A stretch of DNA of 64,000 nt from Ruminococcus sp. (GTDB taxonomy: Bacteria > Bacillota > Clostridia > Oscillospirales > Ruminococcaceae), in assembly GCA_017542475.1 (NCBI GenBank), contig JAFXXD010000019.1, positions 1 to 64,000 of the forward strand. The letters run 5' to 3'. This document shows positions 18,038-26,162 of this stretch, one piece after another; within the stretch, counting starts at the first letter, position 1, and each line of letters starts with the position of its first letter. The notes beneath the pieces were generated by a model. It had not been told where the DNA came from, ran no database searches, and saw nothing but the letters and a program-made list of their open reading frames with translations. A program made the position numbers and the translations under genes.

Positions 18038-19345
18038 ATGGATAACGAACGCTTTCTGATCAAGAGCATTCTTGAGGATATGTCTGACGGCGTTATTGTC
18101 GTCGGCTTCGACGGAAGGATACAGCAGTACAACAGAGCTGCAAAGCGGATACTCAGCCTTTACGATGAACAGCTCCGCGACAAGAGCATCGCCTCAATAA
18201 TGAATGAGACAGATGAAAACGACGAGCTGTTCGATCTGGTCACACAGGCTATCCTCTCAAAGGAGAAAGTAGTCAGGACCATACCGTATTTCCGCGGCGA
18301 GGAAATGCTTTATCTGCGTATTACTGCGGACTTCCTGATGAATAATTCCGAGAAGATCGGCGTTATCGTCCAGATCAGCGACATAACCGAGAATGCGATG
18401 CTGTTCATCGCGAACAAGCGGCTTGCGAATCAGGTCATTGACCTGATGAACTCCTTCGTTGAGGTGATGGTAACAGCGATAGATGAAGAATCCTCATACA
18501 ACGCCAATCACACCAAAAGCATGGTGAGATATGCGGAACGTTATCTTGGGTGGCTGGAAAAGCAGGGTGAGCTCACAGAGCATACAGCCGAGAATACAGC
18601 ACCGCTGATTATGAGCGTGTGGCTGCACGATATCGGAAAGCTGCTTGTCCCGCAGGAGATAATGGATAAACCGACCCGACTCGGAGCCGCCGCTGCCGAG
18701 CTGTCACACCGCTTCGAGATAGCGCGGCTCGTGCTGAAAAACGAGAGCCTGACATATCCCGAACGGAAGGCGGAGCTCGAAGGGCTCGCGGAACAGCTCA
18801 GGGAGGCGGAAAAGCTGATATCCTCGGCAGATACGGCAGGCTTCCTCGATGAGGAAACCATTAGCAGGCTGAAAGCTGCGGCGAGGATAGAATGTCCGCT
18901 GTCGGACGGCAGCCGCCGACCGCTCCTCAGCGATAAAGAGCTTGAAGCGCTGACTGTAGTGCGCGGCACACTGACCTCCGAGGAACGGAAGATAATAGAA
19001 TCCCACGTGAGCTGGACGGGTACGCTGCTCTCCAAAATGGAGTTCCGCGGCGACTATAAGAAGGTCCCGCTATGGGCGGCAGGTCATCACGAGCTGCTGG
19101 ACGGCTCGGGCTATCCCGAGCGTCTGAGCGGGGAAGATATCCCGTGGGAGACCCGCCTCATAACGATAATCGACATCTACGATGCACTGACAGCTGAGGA
19201 CAGACCGTATAAACCGCCGATGAAGCCCGAAAAAGCCTTCGCTGTCCTTGATGATATGGCTGAGCAGGGCAAGATCGATAAAACAATACTAAACAGCTTT
19301 CGCAGCAGCGAGGCTTGGAAAAATGAAAGGAAAGATGAGATATGA
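18038..19345 (+). CDS. PAS-HD-GYP phosphodiesterase
   Basis: A 435-residue protein with an N-terminal PAS domain (about 5-118) and an HD-GYP-type domain. HD is at H197-D198 (WLHDIGK), preceded by NHTKSMVRYAE, and the diagnostic HHELLDGSGYP is at 350-360. HD-GYP enzymes hydrolyse cyclic di-GMP. Compared with the usual order, about 95 residues (roughly 217-312) are inserted between the KPTRLG turn and SEERKIIESH, mostly helical. The gene overlaps the STAS gene by four bases, so phosphodiesterase and partner-switch parts are made together. Confidence 0.88.
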   Translation: MDNERFLIKSILEDMSDGVIVVGFDGRIQQYNRAAKRILSLYDEQLRDKSIASIMNETDENDELFDLVTQAILSKEKVVRTIPYFRGEEMLYLRITADFLMNNSEKIGVIVQISDITENAMLFIANKRLANQVIDLMNSFVEVMVTAIDEESSYNANHTKSMVRYAERYLGWLEKQGELTEHTAENTAPLIMSVWLHDIGKLLVPQEIMDKPTRLGAAAAELSHRFEIARLVLKNESLTYPERKAELEGLAEQLREAEKLISSADTAGFLDEETISRLKAAARIECPLSDGSRRPLLSDKELEALTVVRGTLTSEERKIIESHVSWTGTLLSKMEFRGDYKKVPLWAAGHHELLDGSGYPERLSGEDIPWETRLITIIDIYDALTAEDRPYKPPMKPEKAFAVLDDMAEQGKIDKTILNSFRSSEAWKNERKDEI

Positions 19346-19638
19346 CTATTGAAAAAAGCAGTAACGGTGACAAGCTGATCATTGCCGTTGAGGGCAGGAT
19401 CGATACCAAAACAGCTCCCGAGCTCGAGAGCGAGCTGAACACATCGCTTGAGGGCGTCAGTGACCTGACTATCGACCTTGCGAAGGTGGACTACATCTCC
19501 TCGGCAGGACTGCGTGTGCTCCTTGTGGCTCAGAAGTGTATGAACCATCAGGGAACGATGACAGTCATCAATGCAAACGATGACCTTATGGAGATATTCG
19601 AGATCACAGGTTTTACCGATATCTTCACTATCAAATAA
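19342..19638 (+). CDS. STAS anti-sigma factor antagonist
   Basis: This 98-residue single STAS domain is like SpoIIAA/RsbV. The phosphorylation-site motif is DYISSAGLRVLL, at about 50-61. Unphosphorylated it would bind the ATPase encoded next. The start codon lies inside the end of the HD-GYP gene. Confidence 0.92.
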   Translation: MTIEKSSNGDKLIIAVEGRIDTKTAPELESELNTSLEGVSDLTIDLAKVDYISSAGLRVLLVAQKCMNHQGTMTVINANDDLMEIFEITGFTDIFTIK

Positions 19639-19656
19639 GTCGGGAGGCGATTCATT

Positions 19657-20064
19657 GTGAAAGAGCTTGATATAACAGCTGTAAAGGATAATCTCGACAC
19701 GGTAATGAGCTTCGTTGACGAGCAGATCGAGGATATCGATTGCTCGCCGAAGACACAGATGCAGATAGACCTTGCTGTAGAGGAGATATTCATCAATATT
19801 GCCAGCTACGCTTATAATCCCGAAACAGGCAACACCACCGTGCGCGTAGAGGTCGATAAAGAGATCCCTGCGGTGAAGATAACCTTCATAGATCACGGAG
19901 TACCCTACGACCCGCTTGCAAAGGCTGACCCCGATATTACGCTTGCTGCTGAAGACAGGCGTATCGGCGGACTTGGCATATTCCTTGTCAAGAAGAATAT
20001 GGACGATATCAAGTACGAGTACGTAAACGGCAGCAATATCCTTACCATCGTAAAAGATCTGTAA
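19657..20064 (+). CDS. RsbW/SpoIIAB-like serine kinase
   Basis: This 135-residue GHKL ATPase has an N box (AVEEIFINIASYAY, about 41-54), a DHG motif (FIDHGVPYDP) and a G box (RRIGGLGIFLVKK). It should phosphorylate the STAS protein and, when free, inhibit a target. No sigma factor gene lies in this operon, so the target is unknown. I take the GTG at 19657 as start, behind GGGAGG. A strong terminator follows. Confidence 0.9.
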   Translation: MKELDITAVKDNLDTVMSFVDEQIEDIDCSPKTQMQIDLAVEEIFINIASYAYNPETGNTTVRVEVDKEIPAVKITFIDHGVPYDPLAKADPDITLAAEDRRIGGLGIFLVKKNMDDIKYEYVNGSNILTIVKDL

Positions 20065-20091
20065 GGCAGAGATGTCAGCTATACAGATAAG

Positions 20092-20123
20092 ACCGCTCGG
20101 GAGACAGTCCCGAGCGGTTTTTG
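20092..20123 (+). terminator. Terminator of the partner-switching operon
   Basis: An 11-bp stem (ACCGCTCGGGA, loop GACAG) is followed by TTTTT. The rest of the spacer to 20312 shows no promoter I trust. Confidence 0.88.
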
Positions 20124-20312
20124 CATATCACGGTACATCAGATAACGTACAGTAGACGAAAATGCATTTACTTCTGTAAATCTGCACAAAATCGCGCGGA
20201 AATATTTGTGCAAGTATACAAAAGAAGGCGCTTTCTGAATCTGAATACAGAATCCTGAGGGTATTATTTATGAGCTGAAACCTTTATAAAAAAATGTCAG
20301 GAGGAAATTATA

Positions 20313-20623
20313 ATGCCAAGCTTAAAGCAGATATACGATGATGCGATAAATACTGTCGAGAAGGAGCCCGAAAAGATAGGTGCGCATTTCTGGCTGGCTC
20401 TTACTGCCAGCAGGATGATGCAGGAAAGCAACGATGACAGTATGGATTACAGCTATGCGGACGTAGGCTCGAAGTATTTCGAGTATCAGAACGACCCTGC
20501 GTTCCGTAAGGCGATGAAGGTCTATGGCGAAACACAGAGCATGGAGCGTATGAAGGAACCCGGCTCATTCTGGAAGATCTATGATGTGTTCGATGATGAC
20601 CTTGACCGTGAGCCTGTTGAAGA
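20313..20623 (+). pseudogene. 5' fragment of an unknown gene
   Basis: The first 104 or so codons (MPSLKQIYDDAINTVEKEPEK onward, helical, acidic, no family recognised) follow a good AGGAGG site. Near 20615-20626 the frame enters the antisense strand of a different gene and carries on as meaningless sequence to 20804. I read this as a gene that lost its 3' part in a rearrangement. The upstream part may still be translated. Confidence 0.6.
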
Positions 20624-21157
20624 CATACAGCAGTGCTCGGAATCGCAGAGGTCACGTATATCGACGCAGACCTCATTCAGCGCCTCGTTGAAATCGTCGG
20701 GATTCTGGAGCTTGATACAGGTCTCAAGAACTGAGGAGGCTATGTCGGCAGAGATAGCAGACATTCTCTTGGCGTCGGGCTTGAAGCTTATCTCCATAAT
20801 GTAGAGACAGTAGCATATATTGCCGTTATCGGGATACAGCGGCACGAACGTCATATCGAACCACACGTCATACCTTGTGGGGTGCGCATAGGAGTGGATG
20901 CACTTCTTTTCTATCGCCGCCTGATAACAGGCTTCCTCGAAATTGAGGTCGCGCGGCATATAATCGGTGTACACACTGTCGGGGACAAAGGTTCGCTTCA
21001 GCATCTCAACGCCGTTTATAGGCAGCTCTATAGTATCCATATATGAACGGTTACCCGTAACAATGCGCAGCTCACCGTAGCTGCCGCCGTCCAACTTCTC
21101 AACGGATATTATACAAGCGGCTTTGCCCATACTGTCAACGATAGTCTGGAAATCCAT
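20624..21157 (-). pseudogene. Truncated sensor region of a signalling protein
   Basis: On the minus strand, GGGGGTGAAGCT precedes an ATG at 21157 opening a protein that reads MDFQTIVDSMGKAACIISVE and continues sensibly to DLCDSEHCC, about 177 residues. It then breaks into a Ser-rich nonsense tail where it meets the fragment read the other way. From memory, this N-terminal region precedes diguanylate-cyclase or similar output domains in Ruminococcus; the output domain is missing here. Confidence 0.6.
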
Positions 21158-21483
21158 AGCTTCACCCCCATTTGAACTGTGTATAAACAGGCGGAATGAT
21201 ATACCACTGCCCTGAACTTGAATATATTTTACCACTTTTCCGAAAAAGCTTCAATGTAATATCCGAAAAGTTTACAAAAGCAGGCAAATAATCGGCATTT
21301 CATATAAAGCTGAAAGGTGCGCTTTGTACGTTATGACAAAACAAATCAGGCATCGTATAATAGCTCTGCCAAAACACAGGAATCCATTGACAATTTAAGG
21401 AGTATTGGGTATAATTTGAGTAAAAGAAGAGAAGCGGAGCTTTATTCCGCTAAGAACGGCTGATAACGAAAGGAGGTCATCAT
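21158..21483. other. Intergenic region with promoter
   Basis: This is the divergent spacer between the truncated sensor gene and the dockerin protein gene. It is A+T-rich and holds the consensus promoter at 21387-21415 and an AGGAGG site at its right end. I see no RNA gene. Confidence 0.6.
21387..21415 (+). promoter_or_regulatory. Promoter of the dockerin protein gene
   Basis: TTGACA (21387-21392), 17-bp spacer, TATAAT (21410-21415): a perfect consensus match. Confidence 0.88.
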
Positions 21484-23715
21484 ATGGCTCACATTCTGTC
21501 ACGCGTTTTTGCGGCGGCAGTCCCGCTCGCAGTGGGGGCGGCACTTCTGCCGCTGACAGCCTCGTCGGAGTCGCCCGAGCTCGCAGACAGCGGGATAGAC
21601 TACACCGAAGCTGTCGGGACTATACCCAATCCCGCGGCAGGCTACACAAACACGATATGGGCGGTCTGCAAGCCGAATTCGACTCCCGTCTATTCTCCCA
21701 CGGGTAAGCTGGTGCTGTTTTTCATTGATATAGGCGCGTTTTCATCGGGAATGAACGGCGGCAGCGATATCCCGCTCGACGACACATTCTTTGAATCGTG
21801 GCATCAGACATTCGAGAACTGCCGCAAGAACGGCTGTACCGTTGCAGTACGCTTCCGCTACGATGCGAACGGAAAGGATGACCCCGAGCCCGCAACCTTC
21901 GACGCGCTTATGTCGCACATCGACCAGCTCAACGAGCACGGCTTCTTTGGGGATATCGGCGATATGCTCGTCTATGTGGAGGCGGGCTTCGTCGGTAAAT
22001 GGGGCGAACAGCACGGAGGCAAATATACCTCGCTCCCGTACAAGGCTCAGCTTCTGCAAAGGCTGCTGGAGGTCGTGCCCGACCCCGTACCTGTGACAGT
22101 CAGGACGCCGAACATCTTCGCTGAATGGGCGGGGATAAAGCTCTCGGAGATAAACGACGCCGAGCTCATAGACAGCCTGAGATCGAGCACATACTGCCCT
22201 GATATACAGAAGTACCGCAGCCGTATAGGTCTTTACGACGACGGCTATATGGGAAGCGACAGCGACCTCGGCACCTATTCTGACCGCTCAGCCGAGACCG
22301 AATGGCTCGGGCGGCAGACGCTGACCTCGTACTTCGGCGGCGAGTTTTCGGGCAATCTTGAATTTGCGCAGAAGTACGATACCTACCTCCCCGAGAATGC
22401 GATCCCCGAGATGTACAAAACTCATCTGAGCTATATAAACTCGAATATCTTTCAGCTGTACAAGGATTATACCTTCGGCGAGAACTGCGATGTTTCGGGC
22501 GTAGACAACTCCGCGTACTACGGGAGCACCGCCTTCGATTTTATCCGCGACCACCTCGGCTACAGGTTCGTGCTGCGCGATTCAAGGCTCACTCCCGAGG
22601 TCGCGCAGGACGGCACAGCAAGGGTGGAATTCACGGTCGAGAATACGGGTTTTGCAGGGATCATCCCCGCCTGTACGCCGTATGTCATACTCGAAAAGGA
22701 CGGCGTATACACGTTTGCGGGGTGCAATACCGACTGTCGGAAATGGCTCTCCCGCACAAAGACTGACGAGGCGCTGGAGCTGAAGCTCCCCGCGGATATC
22801 GAAGCAGGCAGGTGGAACGTCTGGTTCAAGATGAACATCGGTCCGCAGTGGAAGGTCGAAGCTCCAGACAAGGGAGCTGTGCGCTTTGCCAACAACGGCA
22901 CGTGGAACGGAGTGCTCGGAGCGAATCTGCTTGGAAGTATCAACGTCACTGAAAGTGAAGCTCCCGCTGGAGACAGCAGCTTCTGCGTTGTCGGCTGTGA
23001 GGACGGCGCGGGAACGGAAATGTACACATACAGGAACATCATCACCGTGGACGGAGCTGTATCCCACGCTTTTGAATGGACCTCCGACAACGTCATCGCA
23101 AAGGCTGACGACGGAACCGAAATGTCCGTGCGCGCAGACGGGACATATCTCTATGTGATGGCAAAATTGCCCGCGGGAGCCGATGCTCCCGTCTATAACA
23201 TTCAGCTCCACCGCGCGTCGGACAACGAGTATTTCTGGCTGTATTACGCCTCTAACGGCTTTGTCTATTTTAACAAGGAGTCATACGGCGGCTGTCTCTG
23301 CAAGTGGAGCGGTGACACTGTCGAGTTCCGTCTGCCGTTTGACATTTTCGGTATCAGCGGAGGCGACGAGCTCAAGGATATCCGCGTATTCCTACAGGAC
23401 AGCGGCAACGAGTGGAAGCTGATGGGCAATATCACCGCAAACAGCGTGACTGTCCCCGATACGGAAGCAGAATTCACCGTAACGAAGCAGCTTCTCGGCG
23501 ACGCTAACCTCGACGGAAAAGTAACGGTTGCGGACGCGGTCGCGATACTGCAATACATCGCCAACAAGGATAAATATCAACTCTCGTCCGAGGGCAGGGA
23601 CAACGCCGATGTCTACGCACGCGGTGACGGCATAACAGCAAGCGACGCCCTCACAATACAGCGCGTGGACAGCGGTCTGTATGAGCTCGGCGACCTGCCG
23701 GTAATGCCCGTATAA
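21484..23715 (+). CDS. Secreted dockerin protein with DUF4874/DUF4832-type domains
   Basis: The 743-residue protein has a signal peptide (1 to about 28), a TIM-barrel-like region opening with the NPAAGYTN motif at 49-56 (DUF4874 type, to about 235), a DUF4832-type region (about 255-480, with THLSYINSNIF and a following Ig-like domain EFTVENTGFAGI), a beta-sandwich of about 160 residues (about 500-660) that may bind carbohydrate, and a C-terminal dockerin from 670 (GDANLDGKVTVADAV; second loop degenerate). The dockerin suggests attachment to a cellulosome scaffold. The catalytic activity of the DUF pair is not established; glycoside hydrolysis is plausible. AGGAGG fixes the start. Confidence 0.85.
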   Translation: MAHILSRVFAAAVPLAVGAALLPLTASSESPELADSGIDYTEAVGTIPNPAAGYTNTIWAVCKPNSTPVYSPTGKLVLFFIDIGAFSSGMNGGSDIPLDDTFFESWHQTFENCRKNGCTVAVRFRYDANGKDDPEPATFDALMSHIDQLNEHGFFGDIGDMLVYVEAGFVGKWGEQHGGKYTSLPYKAQLLQRLLEVVPDPVPVTVRTPNIFAEWAGIKLSEINDAELIDSLRSSTYCPDIQKYRSRIGLYDDGYMGSDSDLGTYSDRSAETEWLGRQTLTSYFGGEFSGNLEFAQKYDTYLPENAIPEMYKTHLSYINSNIFQLYKDYTFGENCDVSGVDNSAYYGSTAFDFIRDHLGYRFVLRDSRLTPEVAQDGTARVEFTVENTGFAGIIPACTPYVILEKDGVYTFAGCNTDCRKWLSRTKTDEALELKLPADIEAGRWNVWFKMNIGPQWKVEAPDKGAVRFANNGTWNGVLGANLLGSINVTESEAPAGDSSFCVVGCEDGAGTEMYTYRNIITVDGAVSHAFEWTSDNVIAKADDGTEMSVRADGTYLYVMAKLPAGADAPVYNIQLHRASDNEYFWLYYASNGFVYFNKESYGGCLCKWSGDTVEFRLPFDIFGISGGDELKDIRVFLQDSGNEWKLMGNITANSVTVPDTEAEFTVTKQLLGDANLDGKVTVADAVAILQYIANKDKYQLSSEGRDNADVYARGDGITASDALTIQRVDSGLYELGDLPVMPV

Positions 23716-23829
23716 GACCAAGGGCTGATCATTGACAGCTGCACACGTCAAGTAAGAGCAGCAGCCATCGTAATCGGGAGATTGAGCTTTGCTATCGCTT
23801 CAATGCAGCCGTTGCGACTGCTGCTGACT

Positions 23830-23859
23830 TTGAGGCTGTATTGCGGTACACCTTATAAT
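23830..23859 (+). promoter_or_regulatory. Possible promoter of the serine hydrolase gene
   Basis: TTGAGG (23830-23835), 18-bp spacer, TATAAT (23854-23859), 30 bases before the start codon. Confidence 0.5.
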
Positions 23860-23888
23860 ATGAGGAATAGAGTGAGGGATAATTGCTT

Positions 23889-25370
23889 ATGATAAAGAAG
23901 CTCATAAAGCGGGCTGCTGCGGCAGCTCTCATACTGCCAGTGCTTATTGCATCGACACCTGATGCATACGCCGCAGATTCGGTGCTGAACGATACGGAAT
24001 GGAATTCATTCGTGGAAGAAAAAATCGAGAAGGACGCTCCGCCGGGACTTGCACTCGCGCTTGTGAGCGGCTCGGAGATCGGATATAAGAACTGGGGCTA
24101 TGCCAATATCGGGGAGCAGTCGCCCGTGACAGAGGACACCGTGTTCGGTATCGGCTCCTGCTCGAAGGCGTTTACCGCACTGTCGGTATTTCTGCTGCAG
24201 GAGGAGGGAAAGCTCTCGGTCGAGGACAGCGTTTCCGACTATCTGCCGTGGTGGAACGTTACTTGGAACGGACAGCCGCAGGATACGAAGATATGGCAGC
24301 TTCTTGAACACTGTTCGGGTATTCCGAATTCAACGATGATGCAGTATCCCGAAAGCGGCGGTGCGCCCTCCAATGAGGAAATTGCTCACATTGCGGAAAA
24401 CATCAGGCTTGTATACGAGCCGACAACAAGGTTTGAATACTGCAATCTCGGCTATGACGTTCTTGCGTACATAACAGAGACTGTAAGCGGCGTGCCGTTT
24501 GAGGAATACGTCACGGAAGAAATATTGCAGCCGATAGGTATGACGCACAGCGGCTACCATATCCCGACAACGCAGGGCTACCGCTGGTTCTTCCTGAAGC
24601 TGAAGCCGTATGACGAGCCTGAATATGCCCTGACCTCGGGCGACGGCGGTCTGCGTTCCACAACAAAGGATATGTCACTCTGGCTGGAGGCACAGCTCGG
24701 TCACTTGGAGCTTCCCGAAAAGCTGACGAATGCAATAGCCTCTTCGCATGAAATACCAGATGAGTACAAGATCGACATGGGTGATGGTATGGTACAGTAT
24801 AACGGCTGGATAGATTATGACGGCTACTATTACCACACTGGAACGAACGCAAATTTCAGTTCTTTCATTCTGGTTGATCAAGAGCGTGATATCGGCATTT
24901 TCTCTGTTTCAAATGTATGGACATACACAGCGGATTATGCTGCAAACTCACTATATCAGGTCATAAAGGGGGAACAGATCAACAGACAACAGTTTGAATT
25001 ATTAGACCCTTGCTCGACTGTAGATAAGGTATCGACCTGTATCACGGTCATAGGTCTGATTGGTATCCTGCTGATACTTGCAATTATGTTCACACAGAAA
25101 AAACGCCTTGCAAAGAAGCCGCGGACTCCCGCAAAGGAGAAGCGGAAGCTCTGCATACGCTGTGTCGTGTTGATACCGCTGCTGATATTGACTGCGCTGC
25201 TGCCGAAGCTGGTTCTATGGGCGGCAGGATACGGTTTTGCAAGCTACCGCATGATCGGTGTATGGTTCCCTTACTCTTTCCTGATTGCATTTGCGGTTCT
25301 GAGTGTGATGTTCCTGCTTATGCTGATTTCGGGCTTTACACGATACCGAGCTGTCAGAAGTATCAGCTGA
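23889..25370 (+). CDS. Beta-lactamase/PBP-type serine hydrolase, membrane-anchored
   Basis: A 493-residue protein of the class C beta-lactamase / esterase / penicillin-binding protein family. A signal peptide (1-29) is followed by the catalytic domain with S90-C-S-K93 (SxxK), Y184-C-N186 (YxN) and H316-T-G318 (HTG in place of KTG). Three hydrophobic segments (about 383-401, 424-447 and 460-482) anchor the C-terminus, so the active domain faces outward. Members act as D-amino-acid peptidases or esterases more often than as antibiotic-destroying enzymes. The ATG at 23889 is preferred over a TTG at 23883. Confidence 0.88.
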   Translation: MIKKLIKRAAAAALILPVLIASTPDAYAADSVLNDTEWNSFVEEKIEKDAPPGLALALVSGSEIGYKNWGYANIGEQSPVTEDTVFGIGSCSKAFTALSVFLLQEEGKLSVEDSVSDYLPWWNVTWNGQPQDTKIWQLLEHCSGIPNSTMMQYPESGGAPSNEEIAHIAENIRLVYEPTTRFEYCNLGYDVLAYITETVSGVPFEEYVTEEILQPIGMTHSGYHIPTTQGYRWFFLKLKPYDEPEYALTSGDGGLRSTTKDMSLWLEAQLGHLELPEKLTNAIASSHEIPDEYKIDMGDGMVQYNGWIDYDGYYYHTGTNANFSSFILVDQERDIGIFSVSNVWTYTADYAANSLYQVIKGEQINRQQFELLDPCSTVDKVSTCITVIGLIGILLILAIMFTQKKRLAKKPRTPAKEKRKLCIRCVVLIPLLILTALLPKLVLWAAGYGFASYRMIGVWFPYSFLIAFAVLSVMFLLMLISGFTRYRAVRSIS

Positions 25371-25505
25371 TATGAAAAGCTTCTCGAGCCGCAACGCTTG
25401 GGAAGTTTTTCTGTATGGCTGAAAAAGCAGGTCGGGAATACGTATTGCCGCTTATTTGCCCGCGGCTTAACTGTGATACTTATATAGCAGTATTATGTGA
25501 ACCTA

Positions 25506-25552
25506 CTGGGAAAGAACCTTTCTGAAGAAAGGTTCTTTCCCAGACCCTTTTT
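25506..25552 (+). terminator. Long-stem terminator after the serine hydrolase
   Basis: A 16-bp perfect stem (CTGGGAAAGAACCTTT, six-base loop, complement) is followed by ACCCTTTTT. Confidence 0.8.
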
Positions 25553-25570
25553 CATAGACTTTTAGTACAA

Positions 25571-25652
25571 AATTTTACCCCATAGGGTACTCCCGATAGA
25601 ACGATAAAGCACAAGTTTTTTCGTTTCAGGAGCACCCTATGGGGCAAAAATT
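25571..25652. repeat. Imperfect inverted repeat with long loop
   Basis: CCCCATAGGGTACTCC near 25579 is matched by GGAGCACCCTATGGGG near 25630, with partial match continuing into flanking AAAATTTT stretches. The loop is about 35 bases. It could be a structured RNA end or a remnant of a small palindromic element. Confidence 0.55.
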
Positions 25653-25678
25653 TAAATTGAAAGTTTTAGGAGAGGAGT

Positions 25679-25879
25679 TTATGACTTTATGCCGTATTTT
25701 GCGTAGAAATCGCGTATATCCCTCTCAGAGCGGACGAGCTCGGCGTACATCAGCTTTTTCGTGGCTTTGTCGTAGAAGCCGATGGTCTTTTCACCCGTGC
25801 AGATGCTTGACTCGATTTTGATATCGCTTGCGGTGAAGGGCTCGGGGATAGGTACGGTGCGGTGCTTGAAAATGCTCAT
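25679..25879 (-). CDS. Small uncharacterised protein, 66 residues
   Basis: The frame starts MSIFKHRTVPIPEPFTASDI behind AAAGGAG on the minus strand. The compact sequence includes EKTIGFYDKATKKLMY and SERDIRDFYAKYGIK and looks like a small folded basic protein. I do not know its function. It stands alone, convergent with the serine hydrolase. Confidence 0.72.
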   Translation of the reverse strand: MSIFKHRTVPIPEPFTASDIKIESSICTGEKTIGFYDKATKKLMYAELVRSERDIRDFYAKYGIKS

Positions 25880-26042
25880 AGGGATACTCCTTTCCGACAG
25901 ATAAGATGATTATATCAGAACTTCACAGGATTTGCAACAGCTTGCCGCAGCTTTCCTCTGACGTTGTGCACGATAATACGAACTAATTTTTGTTGAAAAC
26001 GACGAAAAAAGGCTGTGAAATATAATTACCGAACTTGGTTAC

Positions 26043-26071
26043 TTGCATTTTTGTTATTTTTAGGTTATAAT
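26043..26071 (+). promoter_or_regulatory. Promoter of the UDP-sugar pyrophosphorylase gene
   Basis: TTGCAT (26043-26048), 17-bp spacer, TATAAT (26066-26071). A TGCTCC/GGAGCA hairpin lies in the leader at 26129-26145, just before the ribosome site. Confidence 0.8.
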
Positions 26072-26162
26072 AAACAGGGCGTATATTGCCGCAATTAGTG
26101 TAAAACAAAGTATTGAAATATATGGTGATGCTCCTTTGGGGAGCAGATAAAAGGTGCATTAT

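Larger units (their letters stand above)
25371..25678. other. Intergenic region with two large inverted repeats
   Basis: No gene is visible. It contains a 16-bp perfect stem at 25506-25543 and a second, longer-loop inverted repeat at about 25571-25652, described separately. Confidence 0.7.

Noticed and set aside
23889-25370. An antibiotic-resistance beta-lactamase
   Set aside because: The SxxK/YxN/HTG set is shared by esterases and peptidases, and the three C-terminal spans fit a membrane peptidase better. Resistance cannot be claimed.
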